A DNA stretch of 64,000 nt from Anadara kagoshimensis (Eukaryota > Mollusca > Bivalvia > Arcoida > Arcidae), in the NCBI GenBank assembly GCA_021292105.1, contig CM037866.1, positions 3,456,607-3,520,606 of the forward strand, read 5' to 3'. This document shows positions 39,601 to 53,500 of the stretch, one piece after another. The notes under the pieces are model-generated. The model was not told where the DNA came from. It worked only from the letters and a program-made list of their open reading frames with translations, and made no database searches. Within the stretch, counting starts at the first letter, position 1. Each line of letters starts with the position of its first letter. A program made the position numbers and the translations under genes.

Positions 39601-42600
39601 ATCATCTTTGTATACATATCTAAGGCAATGCCAAATCAATTTATTGTTTCTCTATACACAAGTTTTTCTCTTTTATTTAGATTATGTGGATTTTTTGATA
39701 ATAAATTATTACATACAGGTTTTACGTATTTATTGATTGATTTGTTTTTTTGTTATAATTCAGATCCTGTGCAGACACAATACAGCGAAAAAACAGGAGA
39801 TGACGTTACATTGGTGTGTAACGTAAACTCGCCGACTAATGATTACTCCGTATTTTGGTATAAAGATGGCCAGAATGTTAATGTCTTCGGAAATCCATTA
39901 AAATATGAAGGTGGAACACAGACATCGCCGTCGCTGAAGATTAAATCGCTGACTACAAGTGACGCTGGCATTTATTTCTGTCAAGTCAGATTTAATGATG
40001 GAACGACCAAAGACAGTTCTAATATAAATTTAGCTGTATCACAAGGTGAGAGGAATGATTTTGTAAACAGGATAATCAGCTCAGCCCAGGTCTTTCTGGC
40101 TGTTTATGCTTCTTGTGTTGGTATTTCTGAGCTAAATCTGTTTTGGTAGGCTCATCCGAAATAAAAAAAATTGTAACAGTTTTCTCAGCAACTACTTCAC
40201 ACAGCCACTTGAAATTTTGTATGCGAGTTCAGTATGAGGTCCCTGGATGCAGCTAATACCGATTTCAAGTCATACATCTATTTCCTGTATACCAACAGAG
40301 TTTATTTTTCAACATTTACAGTTATTGGTTGAAGTTAAAAGATGTGGTTTACTAAAAGAGCATCATAATCCAGGGATTTATCAGGGTCTTTTGGGAAAAG
40401 GCCCTAAACTAAAAATTGGGAAAAACTATCAACTTTCTGCTCATTTTGGGAAAACTTCGACATCATGTCAGAAGTCAGTTTACTCACAACCTCAGAAGCC
40501 TTTGATGTAGAAGCGGTATTTTCATCTTGTTTTGCAGATGTTGTTTTAAAATAATCAAGACGCTTTTAATTGATTTTGCTGCTTTGGGGTGATTCACAAA
40601 ATTTACTTTCGTTTTTGTTTAAAAACAACACAGTTTTCTAATTGGGAATTGTCTCAGCCGATTTTGGGAAAAAATTAAGGTTTTTCCCATTGGGAATGGG
40701 TCCGAATTTTGGCCCTAAATAGACCCTTGATGAATCCCTGTAATCTTAGAAAGTCTAAATTTTATGTGTTTTAGGTATCCCACCAAGCATCACTGTCCCT
40801 ACTACACCGTACATCTTGAACTCTGGCAACAGTGTGAGGTTAACTTGTACCGTGAATGAAGCCGTGTCTCAGGTATACTGGACCAAAGTCGGGACTGGAC
40901 AAAGGTTCACAGCAAGTCCCATCAGTTCTACCAATTGGTATTTGGATCTTAACCAGGTCACTGCTAGCAATGCAGGAAGTTATGTTTGTAATGCCGTGAG
41001 TTCCGTTTCTGGTTTAACAGGAAGTAGTTCAGCGGTTAGCGTGGTTGTTATTGGTAAGTTGTTATTGTTATTACTTTAATTGGCTTCTATTTGTTTATTA
41101 TGATTCAAGTGGTCTTAATCTATAGCTTAAAGGTAGACTGGCCAACCATTATGATTTGATTTTTATTCCTTGCCTTTTGAAGAAAGAAGAGGATATTACG
41201 TTGAGTTTCGCTCTGTCCATCCGTCCAAAATTCTAATTCTCCAAAATAATGAAGCACTATTTTAACGAAACTTGGTGCAAAGTATCGACATAGATAGTTG
41301 ATGTGCCTATCTTCAACCTGAGTTGGTTTGTTCATTTTCCTCGGGAGTAATGGCCCTTTGAACATAAGTGCAAATCAAAAAAAAAAAAAAAAAAGGGGGG
41401 GATCCTAATTCAATGAATTTTTGCTTGCTCCATCTTATTTACTGAAAGTTGATAAGAATTTGATCATAATCATAATTAATATCATAAAACTTTTAAAAGA
41501 TATAGCCACATTACACAAAGTCACTAGAGTGCTTGATAGTAAAGCATTTCTTTTGTTTTTTTGTTATAATTCAGATCCTGTACAGACACAATACAGCGAA
41601 AAAATGGGAGATGATGTTACATTGGTGTGTAACGTAAACTCTCCGACCAATGACTACACCGTGTTATGGTATAAGGATGGCCAGAGTGTTAATGTCTTCG
41701 GAAATCCATTAAAATATGAAGGTGGAACACAGACATCACCATCACTGAAAATTAAAGCGCTGACTACAAGTGACACTGGCGTTTATTTCTGTCGAGTCAG
41801 ATTTAATGATGGAACGACCAAAGACAGTTCTAATATAAATTTAGCTGTATCACAAGGTGAGAGGAATGATTTTATAGACCTTTATGATAATTCAAACATA
41901 ACTCCCATCCCTCCACCACCATCACCTCCCCCCACCCATCCCCACCCCCGTAGTTACTGTACAAGAAGAAACAAGAAATATTAGCAATACAGTAAAACCT
42001 CGTTATAATGCCCCTCGATAACTTTGCCACCTTGCTTATCGCCACACTATTTTGAAGTCCCAAAATCCATTTTGTTTATGTTTTTCTTTATCCACCTCCC
42101 CCGATTTATCGCCAAACCCCTTTATAATGCCAAAATTTGACTGAACAAATGGTGGCAATGAATCGAGGTTTTACTGTACAATACTTTCACAGTTTTGATT
42201 TTCTTTACTATTTTGAAGCAATAAATTTTCACAGTTCAACCTGTAGGGAAGTTATACCAAGGTGGGCAGCAAATTTTAGTAGAAAGAGATATTTGCGGTA
42301 CAAGAGCCACCATGAAAATCGCTTATATATTTCTTCACTGCAAATGTACCTTCTTATAAAGTATCTGAAATCCACTACCTACATATAACCTCCACTGTTT
42401 TTATGATGTTCCAACATTTTTTATAAACATTTATTTGAAAAATGAAATAAATTTCTCTTCGTTTAAAAAAAACACCAAGTTGGTTAAAACTTTTTTGTCA
42501 TTACACTAATATATACTGGGGAATTCATTGAATATGCTTGTTTTAGAATTATTTGATATAATTTTTTTCAAATAAAATTTATTTCAGTTAATCCACCACA

Positions 42601-45600
42601 AGTTACCATCGGCAGATCAACATACATTGCGAACGTCGGTGATAATGTGATTTTAGGGTGTAGTGTGAACGAAGCAGTATCGCAAGTATACTGGACAAAT
42701 ACGCTGACTAAACAGAATTATACCACCAGTACATCCAGCCCATCTTTAATAATTAATGGTGTAAGTTTGGCAAACGCTGGAAGTTACGTCTGTAATGCTG
42801 TTAGTGCTACGACAGGTCTGACAGGAAGTAGTTCTCCAGTAAATGTTATTGTTATTGGTAAGTAATAAGTTCAGGGGTCTAAATTTCTCTTGCGTTACAT
42901 TAAATCAACTTTTAATTACAGATTATTAACTTTCGCTATTCTCTTCCAAAAACTATTTTGTCACATCTACAATTAAACCAGAGATGGTAAAATTTCATAA
43001 TAACTGACTAGATCAGCATCTTCAATCTAATTGTGAACGGTAAGATATCATAGTGACTGACTAGATGAACATCTCCAATCAAACCAGAGATGGTAAGATT
43101 TCATAATGACTGACTAGATGAACATCTCCAATCAAACCAGAGATGGTAAGATTTCATAATGACTGACTAGATGAACATCTCCAATCAAACCAGAGATGGT
43201 AAGATTTCATAGTGACATACTAGATAACCATCTCCAATCAAACCAGAGATGGTAAGATTTCATAGTGACTGACTAGATAACCATTTCCAATCAAACCAGA
43301 GATGGTAAGATTTCATAGTGACTGACTGGATGAACATCTTTAATCAAACCAGAGATGGTAAGATTTCATAGTGACTGACTAGATGAACATCGCCAATCAA
43401 ACCAGAGATGGTAAGATTTCATATTGGCTGACTAGATAACCATTTCCAATCAAACCAGAGATGGTAAGATATCATAGTGACTGACTAGATGAACATCGCC
43501 AATCAAACCAGAGATGGTAAGATTTCATATTGGCTGACTAGATGAACATCTCCAATCAAACCAGAGATGGTAAGATATCATAGTGACTGACTAGATAAAC
43601 ATCTCCAATCAAACCAGAGATGGTAAGATTTCATAGTGACTGACTAGATGAACATCTCCAATCAAACCAGAGATGGTAAGATTTCACAGTGACTGACTAG
43701 ATGAGCAATTCCAATTGAACTAGAGATGGTAAGATTTCATAGTGACTGACTAGATGAGCAATTCCAATTGAACCAGAGATGGTAAAATTTCATAGTGACT
43801 GACTAGATGAACATTTCCAATTAAACCAGAGATCATTACCTATTTAGTTTTACATTATTAGCCTAATTGGCTCAGGTTCTCAAACATTTTTCAGAACTTT
43901 CTGTCATATTTTTTTGTTTCAGATTCTGTCCAAACACAGTACAGTGAAAAAGTAGGAGGTGATGTAACGTTAAATTGCAATATAAACTCGCCAAGCACAG
44001 GTTATACTGTATCATGGTATAAAGATGGCCAGAACGTTAACGTCTTCGGAAACCCATTAAAATATGAAGGTGGAACGCAGACATCACCATCCCTGAAGAT
44101 TAAATCTCTAGCTACGAGTGATGGCGGCGTTTATTTCTGTCGAGTCAGATTTACTGATGGAACGACTAAAGACAGCTCTAATATAAATTTAGCTGTATCA
44201 CAAGGTGAGAGGAATGAAGTTTATTTACTACATAAATATAACAGAGCCATTGTAGCCAAGTGGTTAAAGCATTATACTCTTCAAACCCATGTGGTTCTCG
44301 CTAATTTTGTTCCCAGTTTTTATAGCATGATCCTTCACTGCTGTGGTGTCCCTTTTATCCCATGTTCATATCTGCATCACTTCAAGACAATATAATAATT
44401 GATGGATTGATTGATGAATGGGTGGATAGAAGGAAAGAATTCTTATGTCCCTGTAAAGAATATTTCACTTACATCGAAAATGTTGCCAGCTATAGGTAAA
44501 GAGGCAGAAATTGTTGTCCCTGCAATGCACTAAGGACAATGTGCAGGGAGGGTACTTTAACTTTAACATGCCATACTCATCATGACACAGAGGGCGCGGT
44601 GGCCTAATGGATTAGACGTTAGTCTTCAAATCCAGGGTCTCTCACCACTGTGAGTTCGAGTCCCGCTCGGACCACATGTGGGAAAGTGAATTTTCCTTAC
44701 CATTGGCCTTTACTGATTCACCTGGTATCAGTATAATGGACTGGGGGGGTGGTACGCTTGTCTGCGGCGTACTGACTCTGTGAGCTAGCACGGTAAAGTC
44801 GCCCTGAGTGCGCGCTAGTACAAGGCAGACCATACAACACACTCGCACTTCACATGCACACACAAAATTGTTCATAGATTAATCCAGAGATTAATTAAAT
44901 AGTTCTCGTCGTGAATAGCTGAAAAAATTGCTGATGCGACGTTAAGCAATATTCAACCAACCAACCAACCATAATCATGACACAGGTCATCCAGTTTAAA
45001 GGTCTCTTCCAAAGGACTCTGTGAGTTTTATTTCCAAATGATGAGCAATTGGTAGCTACCTATTTTCAACTTGGAACTGATCTCAAAAATAAGTGAAAGA
45101 TACTTGGCTGGATCATATTATTCAACTCCACTATTCCAGAAATGACCACCTCCATATAAGTGAAAGAATCTTGACTGGAGAATCTTGACTCTTACAATTA
45201 CTCTACTCCACCATCTGAGAACCACTGCGGTAGCTCAGTTGGTAGAGTGCTCGCTCCTTAAGTGGGAGGTCATGGGTTCAAACCCCGGCCGGGTCTGACC
45301 CAAGACTTAAAAGTGGGTAGTGACTGTTCTTTCGCCAAGCACTCGGCATTACGAAATGAAAGTCACAGTTCTTTCGGATGGGAACTTAAAATAAACTAGG
45401 TCCCGTGTCTTGGTAGGCTTGGCACGATAAAGAAACCTGCTGTATAATGCCATCAGTGCAATGCACAAGCTAAATTTCTTAACCTATCCCTATAGCTGGC
45501 GACATCTCGATATAAGTGAAATATTCTTGACTGGGAGTTAAACACCATTACTCAACTCAACTCCACCATCTTAGAAATGACCATCTCAATATAATAGAAA

Positions 45601-48600
45601 GAATCATGACTGGAGCATGAGACACCATTATTCTACTCCACTATCCCTTAACTGACTGCCTCAATATAAGCAAAAAAAAAAAAAAACTTAACTGGAGCTA
45701 AAGACACCCCTTACTTCATTTCTTTAAACTCTGTTAGTATTCATTTTATTGACGATTGTTTTAGGCAGTCCACCACAAGTTACCATCGGCAGATCAACAT
45801 ATATTGCAAACGTTGGCGATAACGTGATTTTAGGGTGTAGCGTAAACGAAGCAGTATCCCAAGTATACTGGACAAATACGCTGACTAAACAGAATTATAC
45901 CACCAGTACATCCAGTCCTTCTTTAATAATTAATGGTGTAAATTTGGCCAACGCTGGAAGTTACGTCTGTAATGCTGTTAGCACTACGACAGGTCTGACA
46001 GGAACTAGTTCTCCGGTAAATCTAATCGTTATCGGTAAGTAGTCATAAAATACATGTATTATGTATTTTGAAAATTAATAATTTGTAAACTTGGAAAATT
46101 TCAGCGCTTTACATAGTTTGGCCTCTGTGCTAAATCAGATCACAGCATCTCCCACCATCTAGGTTCAAATCCCACTTGGGACAGATCTTAGTATGAGAAG
46201 GTCTGTCATTTCACTTGCTGAAGATCAGTGTTTTTTTTTTTTTTTGGGGGGGGGGGGGGGGGGCACACTTGTTTCTTACCATCCATAAACTTCCCAATAT
46301 CTTGTCCATTCCATATCTGCCATGTCTAAAAAAAGATGATTTTGAACAAGCTTGACACAAATTTAAATTAAGATGAGACAATATGTGACTTACTAACTTA
46401 TTTGTCCATTCTTCTGTCCATCTATCTGAACAATGTAAGCAAGAGGGGAGGGGGGTTTTTGTCTCTTAACATGTTAATAAACCAGGAAAATGGCAGAACC
46501 TGTTGTAAAAATGACATAAATTGTCACCAAAGACATTACTTTCAGTGTAAACATCACTATTTTTGCCATGTAAACTCCAAATAGCGCCAATGTTTTCCTT
46601 TCTACAGACATATTTTAAGACAATCGCTTATGTGCATACAGATTTTAAACTAAGACTAAGTACAAGTAAGTGAAAATATTGTTCTTTTTTCAAGTTTATT
46701 TGATTTTCTATGGAAAAAAAGCATAAATCACTGTCACAAACAGAATGGGTTGAACAGTAGTTAACATTTAACAGTTTAATTTATCAAATTTTTTTTTTAA
46801 AATCTAGATTCCGGTTCATCACAGCAGTATGACAAAGCTGTCGGTGACAGCGTGACGCTAACGTGTGATGTGAATCCTAAAACACAGAGTTATTCTGTGG
46901 CTTGGTATAGAAATAACTTATTTCTGAACATAGCCAGCAATCCTGGGAAATATGGCGGAGGAAATACAACTCATCCATCACTGGAAATCAAGTCGTTGTT
47001 GCCTGGTGATGATGGGACTTACTACTGTAGAGTAACGTATAACGTTGACGGAACAAGCATGAACGGGGCGAACCATCAACTTAGTATTCTGTCAGGTAAG
47101 CATGAACCGGGTGAATCATCAACTTAGTATTCTGTCAGGTAAGGGCATTTACACAACAAATTTCAACCCATTTTTATACGCCTGTCGAAGACGTTGTTGT
47201 CCGTCTTTTGGACTTGTGGGTTTAACTAGTCCGTTTTTCACCAATTGTTTTCAAATTTGACATGGGTGATAGGGATCATATGAAGATGTGCATATCATAA
47301 AATGAAGATGTTTCATGAAATTTTACGGAGTTATTGCTCTCTGAGTGCCAAAAAAAGCACATAATATAGCAAAATGCAAGAATTTAACTGTATAGATTAA
47401 CAACAAGTAACAATATTTAACATATAGAACTGGTTTTTGTCTCGCATTTTAATTTTTTGCAGAATTGGAATTATGGTTCTATGTTTCTAGTTTTCCAACA
47501 ATTTTTTTCAAATTTGACACTTTCATTTTCCTCTCATCATCCTTTAGCAAATGGAAAGAATTTAGCAAAATTTAACTTGGGTATTAAAATGAAATTAAAA
47601 TGACATAGTTTCCATTGAAAATGTGGTATAAGGTTATATTTTGTTCTTATACTCATGTAAATGAAGTTCAGGGGGTTGGGTGGGAGGTAAAGAAATCACC
47701 TTGTCTGTCCATATTTAGTGTCCACTCCACTCAACAGCTTCCACATCTATGGATGGATTTTGATCAAACTTGGCACAAATGTAAACCAACATGAGACAAT
47801 GTGTCACATACCAAATTAAGGTGTGTAGGACAAAGGTCAAGGTCATAATGTCAAATTTTAGATGTAGTCCTTTGGTGATGTTGAGACATGGTCTTCCATG
47901 GATCCATAATTGGGGTGGATAACGTAACCCAGTTCACAATTAAGAATCTTATGGTTTTTTTCACAAACACCAAGCTGATTTCAGAATTTAAAAAAACAAA
48001 TAAGAATTGATAATGAAAAGTGTAAAATAGATAAATAAATAAAAATTCATTACAGAAAACAATTCTGGAAAAAAATAAAAGCAATACTAGTAATTATTAG
48101 TAAGCATTAGACACCTTTTCTTCTATTTTAGACTTTTTTGATAATACAGTCAAACCTGTCTATAGAGGCCACCCAAGAGAACCAGTAAAAGTGGCCTTTA
48201 TGGACAGGTGACCTTTATATACAGGTTCAAATAATATGAATACAGAACAATTGTGATACAATTCTACTGGCCTTTATAAGCAGGTGGCCCTTATATAGAG
48301 GTGGTCTTTAAGGCAGGTTGGACAGTATTATATTTCATTTTTACAATTTTAACTATTTGACCGCTATGTTTCACAATTACAAGGGCCCTGGTCCGATTTC
48401 ACAAAAATTGTGAGACAGTCCTGGAAAAGGTAAAATGTTCTTAATTTTTATAAAAAATCTGCAGTGATATAGCTTTTATTTTATCTTTCAGTGGCTGTTC
48501 AAAGTACGCAGTATTTTGCTAACAATGGTGGTAGTATCAAAATCACTTGTGTCAGTTCAACGACTGATTTGATCGAGGTCTACTGGGTCCGTACCTTATC

Positions 48601-50464
48601 CTCTAACGGCGTTGTACAGCGGCTGTACTCGTACACGTCGGCTAGATATACTGGAATAACTAAAGATGATCCATCTGTTACTATAAATAGCATCAACATT
48701 GGCGATGCTGGAGAATACGTTTGTCATGTTAGGTCAAGGTCAGGAGCTGAAGCCAACAGTGATTCCGTAAATGTTAATGTTATACGTAAGTTGAACATAA
48801 ACTTTTTCATCTGAATGGTCCCCAGTTTCACAATCATTTGTATATTATGCAAGGACTTTTTCATATGAACATTTTCATAATCATTCATAAGTTATTAATG
48901 TGCCCCAGTTTACAATCATTTGTTGAGTTATACAAGAACTTTTTTTTAATTAAGGATGGGCCCCAGTTTCATGATCATTCATAAGTTATACTAGAATCAT
49001 TTCATATAATGTGTAAGTTATACAAAACTTTTTTATGTGATTGTGTATCAGTGTCAGTTTAATGATCATTCATAAGTCATATGAACTGTCCCCAGTTTCA
49101 CAACCATTGGTTAAGTTACACAATAACTTTTTCATGTGAAAGGGTCCCAGTTTCAAAATCATTCTATAAGTTACACATTGTCCAGAAGGTTTTCATATTA
49201 ACTGGTCCCAGTGTCAAATCATTTGTCAGTAATACCGGTACATGAAGTTTTTCATATGAAATTTGCTGGAGTTTCACAGTCATTTGTATGAAATACTAGA
49301 ACTTTTTCATACAAACAGTCCCAGTTTTACAATCATTCTTTAACTAACATTTTCTGAAATCTGTAAAAATTGCTAAGGAATCTAAAGCACATACCTACAG
49401 ATCATATTGCCTAGGTTTAATTCCCATAGTGAAAGATCCTAGTGAGAGAATCTTTGTCAAGTAGCTTGACCAGACTTGGTAGTTTTCTGCAGGCACTCCA
49501 GCTTACTCCACCATCCCAGAATTGTCCACCTTGAAATAAGTGAAATAATCTTGACTGAGGTGTAAAACTCCATCACTCCACTTTTCCATTTGCTTAAGAT
49601 ATTTATAACCCTGCTTCGAGGAAAAGGGGAATATACTGGTTTGCCTCTGTCCTTTGTCCGTCTGTCTAAAACAAACACTTTCGTAACAGTTTTCTCAGCA
49701 ATTACCGTACTAAACACAGCCACTTGAAATTTGATATTTTGTATGTGGCTTCAGTATGAGATCTTATACCCCAAGTACCAATTTCAAGTTTGCCAAATGT
49801 CTACTTCCTGTTCCCTTACTATTTTTTCAATTTTTATGGTCGATGGTTGGAAATTTTCTTAACAGTTTTCTCAGCAACTACTTAACACAGCCATTTGAAA
49901 TTTGAAATTTTGTATGTGGCCTCAGTATGAGGTCCCATACTGCAAGTACCTATTTCAAATCTGCCGGACATCTACTTCACATTATCTTTCTATTCTAACA
50001 TATGTTAAAAGTGGGGTATACTAAGTGAGCAGAACCTCACAGAGTTCTTGTTTTTCAAACTTACTTTGACAGTTACCTGTCTGTGACAAGGTCAAGGTTA
50101 CTGTCTTTGTTACCATGGTTACTTACATTTTATTAATCTTTTTTTTTATTTATAAACAGGTCTTGACTCAACTTCCTATACACATGTTCCTGGAAATTCC
50201 GAGAGCATAGTATTAAATGTTGAATTAGCAGGACCCACAACATCGACAGTGAGCTGGTTTAAAAACAACCTGGTGATGTCAATAGACGGAACAAAATACC
50301 AGAATGGAAACAAGTTTGTTCCATCTCTGACGATTAACTCACTTACGGAGAGTGACAGCGGAGTTTATAGATTCACCGTAAATAATAACGGGAAACTTTA
50401 TACCAGCCCAGATATTCGTGTTAGCATTCAGCAAGGTAACATAAACACCTTCTCTCTCTCCCTC

Positions 50465-50519
<55 letters not shown>

Positions 50520-53500
50520 CTGTGACTGTAGTTTTTTTTGTGGTGTATAAATTTTTTGCTATTTCACAGTCAAAAATTTTCTTAAAAATTTGTTAAAAAG
50601 TTAAGTTAAAGTCTGTCCCGAGCCATTAGGCCCATCAGGCCGGAGCTTATCCCGGTTTCGGTGGCGTTAAGCGACTGAGAGTACAAGACTCTCCCCTGAA
50701 TGGGACGCCGGTCCATCGCAGGGTTAACCCCCAGCATTTTTGCTGGTACTCATTTATTTTTCAGCTGAGTGAACTGGAACAACGTGAAATTAAGTGTCTT
50801 GCTCAAGGACACAACACATCGCCCGGTCCAGGGATCGAACCCACGACCTTCGAATCATGAGTCCAACGCCTTAACCACTAGGCCACGTGCTTCCAAATTT
50901 GTACCACTTGTAAAATAATTTATTAATACACATAGCCAATAATGATATTGTCTGAAGACAGCATCATACACTGCATGGTCTGTTTTGTGATTTTTTATCT
51001 TCAAGTCAGTTTCAAAAATCCACAAATGTAGCACCCAGCAAAAAGGTAGGAATTTTAAAACCGTGAAAACTTGAGCTTGTAAATATCATAACATTTACAG
51101 TATATAAATTTCTATATTTCTATAAACTGTTGATCTTTGAACCTATGGAGCGAGCACTCTACCAACTGGTCTACCAGGAATGTGAACATTGTGTAACTAT
51201 AAGTATTAATTAAACATTAAACTGTCTATAAATGGCGTTTATAGTGCTATAACTGCCATTGCCATGCAAAGCAAACTGAATAATGCACATTGGCGCATTA
51301 TGATTAGTTTGCTTTGCACGGCAATGGCAGTTATAATTATAGCACTATAAACGCCATTTCTAGACAGTTCAGTGGTTATATTTACATTTCGCATTTTTTG
51401 AAAATCTTACTTTGGTATTTTAATCCTAGAAAAACTTCAAAACACTGTTGTGAAAGACATGTATTTCCAACGTTACGCATATAGCAAGGAAGAGATGAGT
51501 GACGTCACATTAGCAATGACATTTATACTCCTATAACTGCCATCTGGTCTTAAACAACGTTTAATACATTAAAACATTACAAATGTAAATATAATTATAC
51601 ATATTCACAGCTTCTGTGTAAATAAAAATATTCCACTATTTTGTATTTACAGCTACGGCCCCACAAGTAAGCTTACCTTCATCATACATCGGCTCCCTGG
51701 GTGGATATATAATACTACAGTGTTCCGTGACTCCGACGGAAGGACTGTCTAGCGTCAGCTGGACGTTGCCAAGTGGTTCAACAGATTTATCCAAACCTCT
51801 CAATAAATATGTTGGTGGAACCAAGAGTAATCCTCCCCTACGTATTTATTCTCTGAGTGCGACCGATACTGGTGTGTACACATGCAGGGCCTCCAATAGC
51901 GCTGGGACGGGGTCGGCATCCACATCTCTAACAGTATACAGTAAGTATAAGGTTATTAACTGACAGTGGTGTATCTATGTAGGGCCTCCAATAGTGTAGG
52001 GACAGTAGATGTACATGTGTAAAGCCTCATTAGTGCAGGGACAGTGGTGTGTACATGTGTATGGCCTCCAATAGTGAAGGGACAGTGGTGTATACATGTT
52101 TAGGGCCTCCAATAGTGCAGGAGAGTTATGTTTACATGTGTAGGACCTGTAATAGTGCAGGGACAGTGGTGTAAACATGTGTAGGGTCTCTATTAGTGCA
52201 CAGACAGTGGTGTATACATGTGTAGGGTCTCCATTGGTGCAGGGACAGTGGTGTATACATGTGTAGGGCCTGTAATAGTGCAGGGACAGTGGTGTATACA
52301 TCATCTGTACGGCCTCCAGTAGTGCACAGACAGTGGTGTATACATGTGTAGGGCCTCCATTAGTGCACAGACAGTGGTGTATACATGTGTAGGGCCTCCA
52401 ATATTTCTTTGCAGGTCTGAATATCCAGTAGGTAGTGGAATTTCGTTTCAAGAACTTTAGTTGAAAAGCTGTCTCTCTTACTATCTCAAATTGATATATT
52501 TTTTAAGATATTTTCGAAAAAAGGGGTAAAGTTAAATTTTAAGTTCCTTCCTTCCTTACATCCTTCTGTCCATCCAGAAACTTGTTTACATAATTATAAT
52601 TTTTTTTTTTTTTCAGAAAAACCAGGAAATGTACAGATAACTCCAACATCTCTATCAGTAAACAATGGTGACCCAATTCAACTGACATGTTCTGGTGACG
52701 GCACACCTACACAGAAATATGAATGGTATAAGGGGACCAGTCAGTTGAACGACTTTGACTCTGTGTATTACGTTCCGTCGGCATCCGCTTCAGATGGAGG
52801 ATCATACACGTGTAACGTATCTAACCAGGCGGGTTATAAGACGGACACGATGACGGTCACAGTTATCTGTAAGTATCTGGCTGTATCTCTTTAAGAAATA
52901 ATTCTATCTACAATGTTATTTCTTATATTTACTGTTGTATTTGTTGTACTAACAAATAATAAATGATCTATGACAAACGGAAAAAACCCATCTGACAATA
53001 AACTACTAACCGGATAGTGCGCGGACCATCTGAGGGATCCGGAACAATCATTCATATGCGCGATTGGGGACTTATTATTATTAAGTCATTGTTAATACAC
53101 AACATTTACAATCATAAAAAAACATATTGTTAGCATGAGAAAAATGTAAAATTATCGCTACAAAAATTAATTTTTTCCAAAATTCTGACATGATTTGGGA
53201 TTGATGGAACAGTCTTTTTTTTCAAATAAGGATAGAAAGATAAGAGCTAGATTAAAATTATGACCAAACAATACCTGACATAACAGAATTATATTCTGTG
53301 TCTGGATAGCTAAACGTTACGTGACCAGAGATCATGACCCACACCATAATCATGAGCAATCGAATGCCAGTAAAAAGAATTAGGTTCATCTAAAGAAGGG
53401 CAATTCCAATTGTAAATATTTGATATTGAAGCTCTCTCAGTGTTCATTTTAGGATTTTTCAGATCCTTGGGCCATTTTTTAAAATATTATAATATTTTTC

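Noticed and set aside
51975-52451. 158-codon open frame on the minus strand
   Set aside because: It is the reverse reading of the exon-18-derived minisatellite; the repeated CIHHCPCTN-like peptide comes only from repeat periodicity.
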